64,000 nucleotides of DNA, taken from assembly GCA_000720995.1 (NCBI GenBank), contig JOEL01000028.1, forward strand, positions 1 through 64,000, in the 5' to 3' direction. Of this stretch, positions 18,520-28,025 are shown one piece after another. The stretch's first letter is position 1. Each line of letters starts with the position of its first letter. A program made the translations under genes and the position numbers. The notes beneath the pieces were generated by a model, which worked only from the letters and a program-made list of their open reading frames with translations, made no database searches and was not told the origin of the DNA. This stretch comes from Streptomyces celluloflavus (GTDB taxonomy: Bacteria; Actinomycetota; Actinomycetes; Streptomycetales; Streptomycetaceae).

Positions 18520-18905
18520 TTGCGCGCTGTCCGCCCGACGGGCCACCGGGCGGCCCCGCACCGGATTCCGGGCGGGCTTTCATCCGTTTCTTCTGCGGGC
18601 GCGCCCGCTCCGTCACGGGCACGGATTCTCCGCTTTCCGCTCTCCATTTTCCGTACGGACATGAATTGTCCGCGCGAGCACGGACCAGCCGCACGGGCGA
18701 GAATCCCCGGTACGGGAATTCGGCCGGCACCGGACACATCCGGAAATCGGCGGCCCCGAATATACGGAGCGCCGAACAGCCGGTAGCCCATTCCCGTATC
18801 GCCATGAACAGCTGTACCACCGCATCGCCGCATACGAGCACGCCGCGTACCTGGTGCCCTCGCCGCCGCTCCCGCACCCTTCCCCCACTGTCTACGGGGT
18901 GATTG
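18520..18905. other. Gene-free region with lowered GC
   Basis: About 390 bp between ptsH and the convergent GntR gene. GC is visibly lower at 18580-18850 than in neighbours and every reading frame is short or lacks codon bias. No promoter, tRNA or structured element is recognised; an untested small RNA or a decayed gene are the open options. Confidence 0.4.
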
Positions 18906-19595
18906 TTAAGGGCGGGCACGCGCCGTGTTGACGGGCTGTTTCACTTCCCTCACCGGCGCCGCGGCGGGGCGCCGCAGCCGGTGTACGGGGCGGCCGCGTT
19001 CGATATGAGCGGCCATCAGGGCGCGAGCGCGTTCGGCGTCGCCCCGGGCCACCGCGTCCAGCACCGCGCCGTGTTCGTCCCACGACTCGGCGGCCCGCAG
19101 CGGGAGTTCCACCGCGTACATCCACTCGATCTTCCGCCGCAACTGGGTCAGCAGCGCCGCCAGACCGGGGCTGTCGGCCGCCCGGCCGAGCGTCTCGTGG
19201 AACCAGCCGTCCAGTTGGCGCAGCTCCGCGGCGTGACCGTGCCGGGCCCGCTCACGACCCAGCCGTACCAGGCCGCGCAGCACCTTGAGGTGGGCCGGAC
19301 CACGGCGGGCGGCCGCGCGGGCCGCGCCCAGCGGCTCCAGCAGGGCCTGCACGTCCAGGAGGTCGGCGGCCTCCTGGTCGGTCGGTTCGGCGACGCAGGA
19401 ACCCGCGTGGCGGCGGGTGGTGACGAAACCCTCGGACTGGAGGGTGCGCAGCGCTTCCCGCACCGGAACCCGGGAGACGCCGTAACGGGCCGCCAGGAAT
19501 TCCTCGACCAGCCGGCTCCCCGGCGCCAGCGCACCGGAGACGATGTCCTCGCGAATCGCCGTGCACACCGCATGCGCGGAAATCTGGCCTCGCAT
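18906..19595 (-). CDS. GntR-family regulator (FCD type)
   Basis: 229-residue transcription factor. The N-terminal winged helix (IREDIVSGALAPGSRL, YGVSRVPVREALRTLQ) is followed by an all-helical FCD ligand domain (about 85-205) with His/Asp residues such as DGWFHETL and AAHIERG that usually bind a metal and a carboxylate ligand. I prefer ATG 19595, which has GGAGG 8 nt upstream; ATG 19619 or 19616 would add up to eight residues. No adjacent metabolic gene identifies the effector. Confidence 0.87.
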   Translation of the reverse strand: MRGQISAHAVCTAIREDIVSGALAPGSRLVEEFLAARYGVSRVPVREALRTLQSEGFVTTRRHAGSCVAEPTDQEAADLLDVQALLEPLGAARAAARRGPAHLKVLRGLVRLGRERARHGHAAELRQLDGWFHETLGRAADSPGLAALLTQLRRKIEWMYAVELPLRAAESWDEHGAVLDAVARGDAERARALMAAHIERGRPVHRLRRPAAAPVREVKQPVNTARARP

Positions 19596-19800
19596 CGTCC
19601 GTGCCTCCGCCGTCATCACCTGGAAATTCCGCCGAGCGGCTTTTCCGTGACTCTATTCGACCGGGACGGCTTTCCGGCAGGGCCCGGTAATTCATGGATA
19701 TTTTTTGGCCACGGGTGCGGACCGGGCGGGCCGCCGGGGGCCGGATACGCCGCGAGCCCCGGCCGTCGGGGCCGGGGCTCGGGGCTGGGACGAGGACGGG

Positions 19801-20613
19801 TCAGACGTTGACGCCGTGCGCGCGGAGGTAGGCGATCGGGTCGATGTCCGAGCCGTAATTGGGCGACGTGCGGGCCTCGAAGTGGAGGTGCGCCCCGGTG
19901 ACGTTGCCGGTGGCGCCGGAGAGGCCGATCTGCTGGCCCTTGGTGACGGTCTGGCCGACCGAGACCGCGAAGGACGACAGGTGGCCGTACTGGGTGTACG
20001 TACCGTCGGCCATCTTGATCACGATGTTGTTGCCGTACGCGCCGCCCGAGCCGGCCTCGACGATGGTGCCCGCGCCGACGGCGTGGACGGGCGTGCCGGT
20101 GCCGGCGTGGAAGTCGATACCGGTGTGACTGCCGGAGGACCACAGACCGCTGGACGCCTTGTACGCGGTGGAGACGTAGGAGCCGTCCACGGGGGCGACG
20201 AAGGTGTTGAGGAGCTTGCGCTCCTCCTCGCGGGCGGCGCGCTCCTTGGCCTCGCGCTCCTCCTTGGCCTTCGCCTCGGCCTTCTTCTTGGCCTCTTCGG
20301 CCCGCTGCTTGGCCTGTGCGGCCAGCTTCGCCGCCTCGGCCTCGGCCTTCGCCTGCGCGGCGGCGGCCTCGGCGACCGCCTCCTGGGCGTCGGCCTGCGC
20401 CTCGACGTGGTCGGCGATTTCGTCACCCATCACGACGGCCTGCCGCAGGGCACCGTCGTGGGCACGTGCCCCGTCCGTGGCGGCCATCGCGGGCGAGGCC
20501 ACGGAGGCGACGACGCCGCCCGCCGCGAGGGTGGCTATACCGGCGAGGTTGCGGGTCGTACGGGCGCTGCGGCTCGCACGGCGGTGCTTCCCGGTGGCAC
20601 GGGTGAACGCCAT
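19801..20613 (-). CDS. Secreted M23 (LytM) peptidase
   Basis: 270-residue cell-wall hydrolase. A basic signal peptide ends near residue 44 (ASPAMA-AT), followed by a long Ala/Glu/Lys coiled coil (about 60-140) and a C-terminal LytM domain with zinc motifs HTGIDF and HLHF. Such proteins cut peptide cross-links in peptidoglycan or activate other hydrolases; the coiled coil resembles EnvC/NlpD-like spacers. Its mRNA begins with a ydaO-class riboswitch whose aptamer ends about 25 nt before the ATG, so c-di-AMP should control expression. Ribosome site AAGGAAAGGA. Confidence 0.93.
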   Translation of the reverse strand: MAFTRATGKHRRASRSARTTRNLAGIATLAAGGVVASVASPAMAATDGARAHDGALRQAVVMGDEIADHVEAQADAQEAVAEAAAAQAKAEAEAAKLAAQAKQRAEEAKKKAEAKAKEEREAKERAAREEERKLLNTFVAPVDGSYVSTAYKASSGLWSSGSHTGIDFHAGTGTPVHAVGAGTIVEAGSGGAYGNNIVIKMADGTYTQYGHLSSFAVSVGQTVTKGQQIGLSGATGNVTGAHLHFEARTSPNYGSDIDPIAYLRAHGVNV

Positions 20614-20637
20614 CTGCTGGCTCGTCCTTTCCTTCCT

Positions 20638-20775
20638 TCTCGCCTACCGGGTTAGCTGACGGGTTCGGAGCAGGAAGGTCTCCTACGGACTCCTCCGGAG
20701 AGGGGCCCGATTCACCCCAGGGACATATGGGTCCCCGGCTCCCCTGGCTCGCGCCGTACGGGGACTCGGCGATCG
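20638..20775 (-). promoter_or_regulatory. ydaO/yuaA riboswitch (c-di-AMP)
   Basis: Reading the minus strand, the leader shows the class hallmarks in order: CGCCGAG near the 5' end, GGGGACCCA, the block GGGGTGAATC, and CCGAACCCGTCAGC then TAACCCGGTAGGCG at the 3' end; TCGCC and GGCGA close helix P1. These blocks are conserved in the actinobacterial ydaO family that precedes wall hydrolase genes and represses them when c-di-AMP is high. Boundaries are approximate. Confidence 0.93.
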
Positions 20776-20921
20776 CTGTCCGGTGCTGCGGTTGCGGCGT
20801 ACATCTGGCGGACAGCGGGACCGACGCTAGAGGGGGCAACTTTCAATCGGCAAACAGAACCGGCGGTTTGTGCGGTACGCCACACCCGCGCCGTACAACC
20901 AGCCACAATAATCTGGACATA

Positions 20922-20960
20922 AAGGGGATCCCGCGGCGACGAACGCCACGGGATCCCCTT
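20922..20960 (-). terminator. Hairpin terminator after M16 operon
   Basis: A perfect 12-bp inverted repeat (20922-20933 with 20949-20960) with a further 4-bp stem inside the 15-nt loop, 42 nt after the stop of the second M16 gene. Confidence 0.87.
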
Positions 20961-21001
20961 GTGCGATACGGCCTTCGCCTGCGCGGCGGTGGCCCGGCCG
21001 G

Positions 21002-22411
21002 TCAGCCGGTGACGACCGTCACCTCGCCGATACCCAGCGCCTTGACCGGTTCGACGATCTCCGCCGCGTCACCGACCAGAATCGTCACCAGCCGGTCCAC
21101 GGGGAAGGCGTTGACGGCCGCGGCGGTCGCCTCGACCGTGCCGGTCTCCACGAGCCGGGCGTACAACTGCGCCTGGAAGTCGTCCGGGAGGTGCTGCTCC
21201 ACCTGGTCGGCGAGGGTGCCCGCGACGGCCGCCGCGGTCTCGTACTTCAGCGGTGCGACGCCGACGAGGTTCTGCACGGCGACATCGCGCTCGGCGTCCG
21301 TGAGCCCCTCGGCCGCCAGGGTGCGCAGCACCCGCCACAGGTCGTCCAGCGCCGGACCGGTGGAGGCGGTGTCCACCGAGCCGCTGATGGCGAGCATCGC
21401 GGCACCGGTGTTGTCCGCGTCGGAGCGCAGCACCTGGCCGAAGGCGCGCACCCCGTAGGTGTAGCCCTTCTCCTCGCGCAGCACGCGGTCCAGCCGGGAG
21501 GTGAGGGTGCCGCCCAGGCAGTACGTGCCGAGGACCTGCGCGGGCCAGACGCGGTCGTGCCGGTCGGCGCCGATACGGCCGATGAGCAGCTGCGTCTGGA
21601 CGGCGCCGGGGCGGTCCACGATCAGCACGCGGCCGGTGTCGTCGGCGGTGATCGGCGTGGCGGACACCGGTTCGCCGGCGGTGCCGGTCCAGACGCCGAG
21701 GGTGCCGGCGAGCGCCGCGTCCAGGTCGATACCGGTGAAGTCGCCGACGATGACGGCGGTGGCCGTGGCGGGCCGCACATGGGCGTCGTAGAAGGCCCGG
21801 ACGGCCGCCGCGTCGATCCGCCCGACGGTCTCCTCGGTGCCCTGGCGGGGCCGGGACATCCGGGACGTGGCCGGGAAGAGCTCCTTCGACAGCGCCATCG
21901 CGGCGCGCCGGGCGGGGTTGGCGAGCTCGTGCGGGATCTCGTCGAGGCGGTTGCGGACCAGCCGCTCGATCTCGCCGTCCGGGAAGGCGGGGGCGCGCAG
22001 CGCGTCGGCGAGCAGGCCGAGCGCGCGGTTCAGCCGGGAAGCCGGCACCTCCAGGGAGACCCGCAGGCCGGGGTGGTCGGCGTGCGCGTCCAGGGTGGCG
22101 CCGCAGCGCTCCAGCTCGGCGGCGAACTCCTCCGCGTCGTGCTTGTCGGTGCCCTCGGACAGGCCGCGCGCCATGATCGTGGCGACGCCGTCCAGCCCCT
22201 CGGGCTCGGCCGCCAGGGGCGCGACGAGGTTCATCTCGACGGCGACGACCTGCTGGCCGGGGCGGTGGCTGCGCAGCACGGTGAGGCCATTGGCCAGCCG
22301 GCCGCGCTCGGGGGCCGGGAAGGCCCACGGCTTGGGTGCGCCGCTCTGCGGCTGCGGGTGGAAGTCCATGGTGCTCTCGGTGGAATCTGCGCTGGTAACG
22401 GCGTCGCTCAC
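21002..22411 (-). CDS. M16 family peptidase-like subunit (no zinc motif)
   Basis: 469 residues of the pitrilysin/insulinase fold. The position where active members have HxxEH reads MARGLSEGTDKHDAEEFA, so catalysis is unlikely; it should be the non-catalytic half of a heterodimer, like the alpha subunit of mitochondrial processing peptidase. The glycine-rich loop (LGGTLTSRLDRVLREEKGYTY) is present. GTG 22411 overlaps the stop TGA of the upstream gene in GTGA, so the two subunits are translationally coupled and probably made in equal amounts. Confidence 0.9.
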   Translation of the reverse strand: MSDAVTSADSTESTMDFHPQPQSGAPKPWAFPAPERGRLANGLTVLRSHRPGQQVVAVEMNLVAPLAAEPEGLDGVATIMARGLSEGTDKHDAEEFAAELERCGATLDAHADHPGLRVSLEVPASRLNRALGLLADALRAPAFPDGEIERLVRNRLDEIPHELANPARRAAMALSKELFPATSRMSRPRQGTEETVGRIDAAAVRAFYDAHVRPATATAVIVGDFTGIDLDAALAGTLGVWTGTAGEPVSATPITADDTGRVLIVDRPGAVQTQLLIGRIGADRHDRVWPAQVLGTYCLGGTLTSRLDRVLREEKGYTYGVRAFGQVLRSDADNTGAAMLAISGSVDTASTGPALDDLWRVLRTLAAEGLTDAERDVAVQNLVGVAPLKYETAAAVAGTLADQVEQHLPDDFQAQLYARLVETGTVEATAAAVNAFPVDRLVTILVGDAAEIVEPVKALGIGEVTVVTG

Positions 22412-23778
22412 CGGGCCGCCTCCTCTTCGTCGTTGTCGGCGGCGTCGTCGGCAGCCTCGTCGGCGGTCTCGGCGGGCTCGGTGGGCTCGTACACGAGCAC
22501 CGCGCGGTTGTCGGGGCGCAGCCGGGCCTGGGCGACCGCCTGCACCTCCTGCGGGGTGATCTCCAGGACCCGCTGCACGGCCGTCAGGGCGAGCTGCGGG
22601 TCCCCGAACAGGACGGCGAACCGGCAGAGTTCGTCGGCCCGGCCGCTGACCGTCGCGAGCCGGTCCAGCCACTCGCGCTCCAACTGGGCCTGCGCGCGCT
22701 CCATCTCCTCCGGGGTGGGTCCCTCGGCGGCGAAGCGGGCCAGTTCCTCGTCGATGGCGCTCTCGATGGCCGGGACCTCCACGCCGCCGGACGTCTTGAC
22801 GTCCAGCCAGCCGAGGGACGGCGCGCCGGCCAGCCGCAGCAGGCCGAAGCCGGCCGCGACGGCGCTGCGGTCGCGGCGCACCAGCCGGTTGTAGAGGCGG
22901 GAGGACTCGCCGCCGCCCAGGACGGTCAGCGCGAGGTCCGCGGCGTCCGCCTCGCGGGTGCCGTCGTGCGGCAGGCGGTAGGCCGCCATCAGGGCGCGGG
23001 AGGGGACCTCCTCCTGGACGACCTCGCGCAGCTCGCCGCCGATGATCTCGGGCAGCGTGCCGTCGCGCGGCGGCCGCTTGCCGTCGTGCGAGGGGATCGA
23101 GCCGAAGTACTTCTCCACCCAGGCGAGCGTCTGCCCGGGGTCGATGTCGCCGACGATCGACAGGACGGCGTTGTTGGGCGCGTAGTACGTACGGAAGAAC
23201 GCCCGCGCGTCCTCCAGGGAGGCCGCGTCCAGGTCGGCCATCGACCCGATGGGAGTGTGGTGGTACGGGTGGCCCTCCGGGTAGGCCATGGCCGTCAGCC
23301 GCTCGAAGGCCGTGCCGTAGGGGACGTTGTCGTAGCGCTGGCGGCGCTCGTTCTTGACGACGTCGCGCTGGTTCTCCATGGACTCGTCGTCGAGCGCGGT
23401 CAGCAGCGAGCCCATCCGGTCCGCCTCCAGCCAGAGCGCGAGCTCCAGCTCGTGGGCGGGCATGGTCTCGAAGTAGTTGGTGCGCTCGAAGCTCGTGGTG
23501 CCGTTCAGCGAACCGCCGGCGCCCTGGACGAGCTCGAAGTGGCCGTTGCCCTTCACCTGGGCGGAGCCCTGGAACATGAGGTGCTCGAAGAGGTGAGCCA
23601 GGCCCGTACGGCCCTTGACCTCGTGGCGGGAGCCGACGTCGTACCAGAGGCAGACCGCGGCGACCGGGGTCAGGGGGTCCTCGGAGAGCACCACGCGCAG
23701 GCCGTTGGCCAGCCGGTGCTCGGTTGCTGTCAGGCCGCCGGAGCCGGCTTGTTCTGTGGCCGTGTGACCCATGGGCAT
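22408..23778 (-). CDS. M16 family zinc metallopeptidase, catalytic subunit
   Basis: 456-residue peptidase with inverted zinc motif HLFEH (62-66; both His are ligands, Glu is the base) and the distal Glu in DVVKNERR. The C-terminal half has the matching LGGGESSRLYNRLVRRD. It is the active partner of the coupled downstream subunit and probably degrades peptides in the cytoplasm, as no signal peptide is seen. Start ATG 23778 with AAGGG 6 nt upstream; the frame is open further but crosses the divergent promoter. The C-terminus is an acidic Ala/Asp/Glu tail. Confidence 0.92.
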   Translation of the reverse strand: MPMGHTATEQAGSGGLTATEHRLANGLRVVLSEDPLTPVAAVCLWYDVGSRHEVKGRTGLAHLFEHLMFQGSAQVKGNGHFELVQGAGGSLNGTTSFERTNYFETMPAHELELALWLEADRMGSLLTALDDESMENQRDVVKNERRQRYDNVPYGTAFERLTAMAYPEGHPYHHTPIGSMADLDAASLEDARAFFRTYYAPNNAVLSIVGDIDPGQTLAWVEKYFGSIPSHDGKRPPRDGTLPEIIGGELREVVQEEVPSRALMAAYRLPHDGTREADAADLALTVLGGGESSRLYNRLVRRDRSAVAAGFGLLRLAGAPSLGWLDVKTSGGVEVPAIESAIDEELARFAAEGPTPEEMERAQAQLEREWLDRLATVSGRADELCRFAVLFGDPQLALTAVQRVLEITPQEVQAVAQARLRPDNRAVLVYEPTEPAETADEAADDAADNDEEEAAR

Positions 23779-24061
23779 GTACGTCCCTTCGATCCGCTTG
23801 CGAGAAAGTTCTGTCACTGTATGCAAGCGCGTCGGCATCTGGCGAAGTTCCCGTACGAGCGGCCCCGTACGAGGGGTTGCGGACCGTGCGCGGTGACCGA
23901 AGGGGGAGTCGCGGTCAGCGTTGTCAGTGGGGCGGTCCACAATGGTCCGGATCAGACTCGGGCAGACCGCCGGCTGATCCCCGGCCGGTCCCCCGGCCGG
24001 ACGGTCCAGCACCGTTGACCCGACATCGGCAGTAGACGCAGCAGAAGGAGCCGCAGCCGCG

Positions 24062-26509
24062 ATGGCCCGCCGCAGCACGAAGACCCCGCCGCCGGACGAC
24101 TTCGAGGAGAGGATCCTCGACATCGACGTCGTCGACGAGATGCAGGGTTCCTTCCTCGAGTACGCGTATTCGGTCATCTACTCCCGCGCCCTGCCGGACG
24201 CCCGCGACGGCCTCAAGCCCGTGCACCGCCGCATCCTCTACCAGATGAACGAGATGGGCCTGCGGCCCGAGCGCGGGTACGTCAAGTGCGCCCGGGTCGT
24301 CGGCGAGGTGATGGGCAAGCTCCACCCGCACGGCGACGCGTCGATCTACGACGCCCTGGTGCGCATGGCGCAGCCGTTCTCGATGCGGCTGCCGCTGGTG
24401 GACGGCCACGGCAACTTCGGCTCGCTGGGCAATGACGACCCGCCCGCCGCGATGCGGTACACCGAATGCCGGATGGCGTCCGCGACGTCCCTGATGACGG
24501 AGTCCATCGACGAGGACACCGTCGACTTCACACCGAACTACGACGGCCAGGAGCAGGAGCCGGTCGCCCTCCCCGCCGCGTATCCCAACCTCCTCGTCAA
24601 CGGCGCGTCCGGTATCGCGGTCGGTATGGCGACGAACATGCCGCCGCACAACCTGGGCGAGGTCATCGCCGCGGCCCGCCATCTGATCAAGCACCCGAAC
24701 GCCGATCTCGACACCCTGATGCGTTTCGTACCGGGTCCGGATCTGCCGACGGGCGGCCGGATCGTGGGCCTGGGCGGCGTGCGGGACGCGTACGAGAAGG
24801 GCCGCGGCACGTTCAAGATCCGTGCGACGGTCACGGTCGAGAACGTCACGGCCCGCCGCAAGGGCCTGGTCGTCACCGAACTCCCCTTCTCCGTCGGCCC
24901 CGAGAAGGTCATCTCCAAGATCAAGGACCTGGTCGGCGCGAAGCGGCTCCAGGGCATCGCCGACGTCAAGGACCTCACCGACCGCGAACACGGCCTGCGG
25001 CTGGTGATCGAGGTCAAGAACGGCTTCCACCCCGAGGCCGTCCTGGAGCAGCTCTACAAGCTCACGCCGATGGAGGAGTCCTTCGGCATCAACAACGTCG
25101 CGCTGGTGGACGGCCAGCCGCTGACACTGGGCCTCAAGGAACTGCTGGAGGTCTATGTCGACCACCGCTTCGAGGTGGTGCGCCGGCGCAGCGAGTTCCG
25201 GCGCAGCAAGCGGCGCGACCGCCTCCACCTGGTGGAGGGGCTGCTGACCGCGCTCGTCGACATCGACGAGGTCATCCGGCTCATCCGCTCCAGCGAAAAC
25301 AGCGCGCAGGCCAAGGAGCGGCTGATCGAGCGCTTCTCGCTGAGCGACATCCAGACGCAGTACATCCTCGACACCCCGCTGCGCCGACTGACCAAGTTCG
25401 ACCGCATCGAGCTGGAGTCGGAGCGCGACCGGCTGCGGGCCGAGATCGAGGAGCTGACCCGGATCCTGGATTCGGACACCGAGCTGCGCAAACTGGTCTC
25501 CGGCGAACTGGCCGCGGTGGCGAAGAAGTACGGCACGGAGCGGCGGACGGTGCTGCTGGAGTCGGCGGGCGCCCCGGTCGCGTCGGTGCCGCTGGAGGTC
25601 TCCGACGATCCGTGCCGGGTGCTGCTGTCCTCGACGGGGCTGCTGGCGCGTACGGCCACCGGCGAGGTGCCGTTCGACGCCGACGCCAAGCGCGTCAAGC
25701 ACGACGTGATCGTCTCCGCGGTGCCGGCGACGACCCGTGGCGAGGTGGGCGCGGTGACGTCCGCGGGGCGGCTGCTGCGGATCTCGGTGATCGATCTGCC
25801 GCAGCTCCCGGACACCGCCGCGGCGCCCAGCCTCTCCGGGGGCGCGCCGCTGTCGGAGTTCCTGTCGCTGCAGGACGGCGAGCTGCTGGTGTGTCTGATG
25901 ACGCTGGACGAGTCGTCGCCGGGCCTGGCGCTCGGTACGGAACAGGGTGTCGTCAAGCGGGTGGTGCCCGACTATCCGTCCAACAAGGACGAGTTGGAGG
26001 TCATCACCCTCAAGGAGGGTGACCGGATCGTCGGCGCGGCCGAGCTGCGCACGGGCGAGGAGGACCTCGTCTTCATCACCGACGAGGCGCAGCTGCTGCG
26101 CTACCAGGCGTCGCAGGTGCGGCCGCAGGGCCGGCCGGCGGGCGGTATGGCGGGCATCAAGCTGGGCGACGGCGCGAAGGTGATCGCCTTCGCCGCGGTC
26201 GATCCGGCGGCCGACGCGGTGGTGTTCACGGTCGCCGGCTCGCACGGCACGCTGGACGACTCGGCGGCGACGGCCAAGCTCACACCGTTCGACCAGTATC
26301 CGCGCAAGGGCCGGGCGACCGGCGGGGTGCGCTGCCAGCGGTTCCTGAAGGGCGAGGACTGCCTGACGCTGGCCTGGGCCGGCGCCGCGCCGGCGCGGGC
26401 GGCGGACGCCAAGGGCGCTCCCGTCGAGCTGCCGGAGGCCGACCCTCGGCGGGACGGTTCGGGGATGCCACTGCTCAAGCCGGTGACCACGCTGGCGGGA
26501 CCGGTGTAG
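24062..26509 (+). CDS. parC: DNA topoisomerase IV subunit A (ParC)
   Basis: 815-residue type IIA topoisomerase subunit that cuts and rejoins DNA during chromosome decatenation. Catalytic Tyr133 lies in AMRYTECRM; the quinolone region reads HPHGDASIYDALVR with Ser94. Tower and coiled-coil domains follow and the C-terminal 300 residues form the beta-pinwheel DNA-wrapping domain. The lack of a gyrase QRRGGKG-type box and the presence of parE in the same window favour ParC over GyrA. ATG 24062, divergent from the M16 operon, followed by an intrinsic terminator. Confidence 0.93.
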   Translation: MARRSTKTPPPDDFEERILDIDVVDEMQGSFLEYAYSVIYSRALPDARDGLKPVHRRILYQMNEMGLRPERGYVKCARVVGEVMGKLHPHGDASIYDALVRMAQPFSMRLPLVDGHGNFGSLGNDDPPAAMRYTECRMASATSLMTESIDEDTVDFTPNYDGQEQEPVALPAAYPNLLVNGASGIAVGMATNMPPHNLGEVIAAARHLIKHPNADLDTLMRFVPGPDLPTGGRIVGLGGVRDAYEKGRGTFKIRATVTVENVTARRKGLVVTELPFSVGPEKVISKIKDLVGAKRLQGIADVKDLTDREHGLRLVIEVKNGFHPEAVLEQLYKLTPMEESFGINNVALVDGQPLTLGLKELLEVYVDHRFEVVRRRSEFRRSKRRDRLHLVEGLLTALVDIDEVIRLIRSSENSAQAKERLIERFSLSDIQTQYILDTPLRRLTKFDRIELESERDRLRAEIEELTRILDSDTELRKLVSGELAAVAKKYGTERRTVLLESAGAPVASVPLEVSDDPCRVLLSSTGLLARTATGEVPFDADAKRVKHDVIVSAVPATTRGEVGAVTSAGRLLRISVIDLPQLPDTAAAPSLSGGAPLSEFLSLQDGELLVCLMTLDESSPGLALGTEQGVVKRVVPDYPSNKDELEVITLKEGDRIVGAAELRTGEEDLVFITDEAQLLRYQASQVRPQGRPAGGMAGIKLGDGAKVIAFAAVDPAADAVVFTVAGSHGTLDDSAATAKLTPFDQYPRKGRATGGVRCQRFLKGEDCLTLAWAGAAPARAADAKGAPVELPEADPRRDGSGMPLLKPVTTLAGPV

Positions 26510-26530
26510 GCGAGGAGCAGGGGATCGCGT

Positions 26531-26561
26531 TCCGGCCCGGGAGGGGATCTCTCGGGCCGGA
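26531..26561 (+). terminator. Intrinsic terminator after parC
   Basis: A 13-bp stem with one G-U pair (26531-26543 with 26549-26561), 5-nt loop, followed by a pyrimidine/T-rich tail at 26564-26590. It is the most classical rho-independent terminator of the window. Confidence 0.88.
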
Positions 26562-26593
26562 TCCGTTTCTTCCCTTTTCTACTCTTTCTTCTC

Positions 26594-27793
26594 TCACTCC
26601 GTGCGGTCGGCGACGTAGCGCAGGACGCCCCACATGCTGTGCTCGGAAGCCTCCCGTGGCGGGGTGTCGCGGCAGTTCGTCAGTTCCTTGTGCAGTGCCT
26701 GCGCGTCGATGCCGCTGCCGATCAGGACGAGTTGGGTGAGGCGTTCCGCACCGCGTTCCCAAGGTGAGACGTAGAAACGCAGGAAGTCGCCGACCGCGTG
26801 CAGGGTGAACTTCTGACGGCTGCCGGGGACGTCGAAGTGGACGAAGCCCTTGATGCGGTAGAGGCCGGTGGGACGGCTGTCGAGGAATTCCATCAGCCGG
26901 CGCGGGTTCATCGGCTCATGGGAGGTGAACTCGACGCTCCGGTAGGCGGCGTGGAGGTGGGTGCAGGACTCGCCGGGGCCGTGGTCGTGCCCCTCATGCC
27001 CGTCGTGGCTGCCGCAGTCGCTGTCGTCGGCGCGGCCTGTGGTGCGGTCGCCGGTGTCGTCGTCGGCACGGTTGCCGGTCCGGGTGTCCTGGGTGCTGTG
27101 GGCGTGGCGGCCGGGGGCACCCGTACGGTCCGCGGCGGTCTCGCGCAGCAAGTCCTCGAAGGACAGCTGGCGGACGGCCGCGTCGCGGTCCTCACCCGGT
27201 CCGCGGTCGAAGAACAGCTCCGGGTCGATCCGCCCGTAGGCCGTGCAGAGCACCGGCCTGCCGGGAGCGAGGTCCGCGAGGGTGTCCATGAGCTCCTGGC
27301 GCGCCGCGTCCGGGATGCGGTCGGCCTTGTTGAGCACGACGAGATCGGCGATGGCCACGTGCCGGTCCAGTTCGGGGTGCCGGGCGCGGGTGGCGGCGAA
27401 CTCGGCGGCGTCGATGACCTCGGTCAGCCCCCCGTAGACGATGCGGTCGTTCTCGCTGGCGAGGATCATCCGGATGAGCTCCTGGGGCTCGGCCAGGCCG
27501 CTGGCCTCGATGACGATCACGTCGATGCGGGCGGCGGGGCGGGAGAGCCGCTCCAGGTAAGTGTCGAGCTCGCTGGTGTCGACGGCACAGCACAGGCAGC
27601 CGTTGCCGAGCGAGACCATCGAGTCCACCTGTCCGGCGACGGTCATCGCGTCGATCTCGATGCTGCCGAAATCGTTGACGATCGCACCGATACGGGTGCC
27701 GTCGCCGGTGCCTAGCAGGTGGTTGAGGAGGGTGGTCTTGCCCGATCCGAGGAAACCCGCGAGGACGACAACGGGGATCTGTTGCGGGGCCAA
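26594..27793 (-). CDS. G3E (CobW/COG0523) GTPase, putative metallochaperone
   Basis: 399 residues. Walker A GFLGSGKT (13-20), the metal motif CLCC (66-69, conserved CxCC of the family), NKAD for guanine, and a C-terminal CobW_C domain (YRIKGFVHFD). A His/Asp/Cys-rich insertion at about 245-275 (HDGHEGHDHGPG then CTHLH) is a plausible metal store or sensor. Family members deliver zinc, cobalt or nickel to enzymes. The start is TTG 27793 with GGAGG 7 nt upstream. No Zur-like box was found in front, so zinc control is unproven. Confidence 0.88.
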   Translation of the reverse strand: MAPQQIPVVVLAGFLGSGKTTLLNHLLGTGDGTRIGAIVNDFGSIEIDAMTVAGQVDSMVSLGNGCLCCAVDTSELDTYLERLSRPAARIDVIVIEASGLAEPQELIRMILASENDRIVYGGLTEVIDAAEFAATRARHPELDRHVAIADLVVLNKADRIPDAARQELMDTLADLAPGRPVLCTAYGRIDPELFFDRGPGEDRDAAVRQLSFEDLLRETAADRTGAPGRHAHSTQDTRTGNRADDDTGDRTTGRADDSDCGSHDGHEGHDHGPGESCTHLHAAYRSVEFTSHEPMNPRRLMEFLDSRPTGLYRIKGFVHFDVPGSRQKFTLHAVGDFLRFYVSPWERGAERLTQLVLIGSGIDAQALHKELTNCRDTPPREASEHSMWGVLRYVADRTE

Positions 27794-28025
27794 GGGAGCG
27801 CCTCCATGGTGCGGGTGGCGGGCCGCGCGGACCGGCCGCGGACGGGTTGCCGATCGTAACGGACCACCGCCGACGCGGGCCGGGCCCGGCCGCTCTGTGT
27901 CCCGCCCGCCGGTCACGGACCGCCCCGTCCGGCGCCTGCCGTTCACGCCACCCCTCCGCACGCCGTCGGGCGCTCGTGGCCCGGGACCGGTCCCGGGGGC
28001 CGGGGGCCGGCGTACGTGCGGTCCG

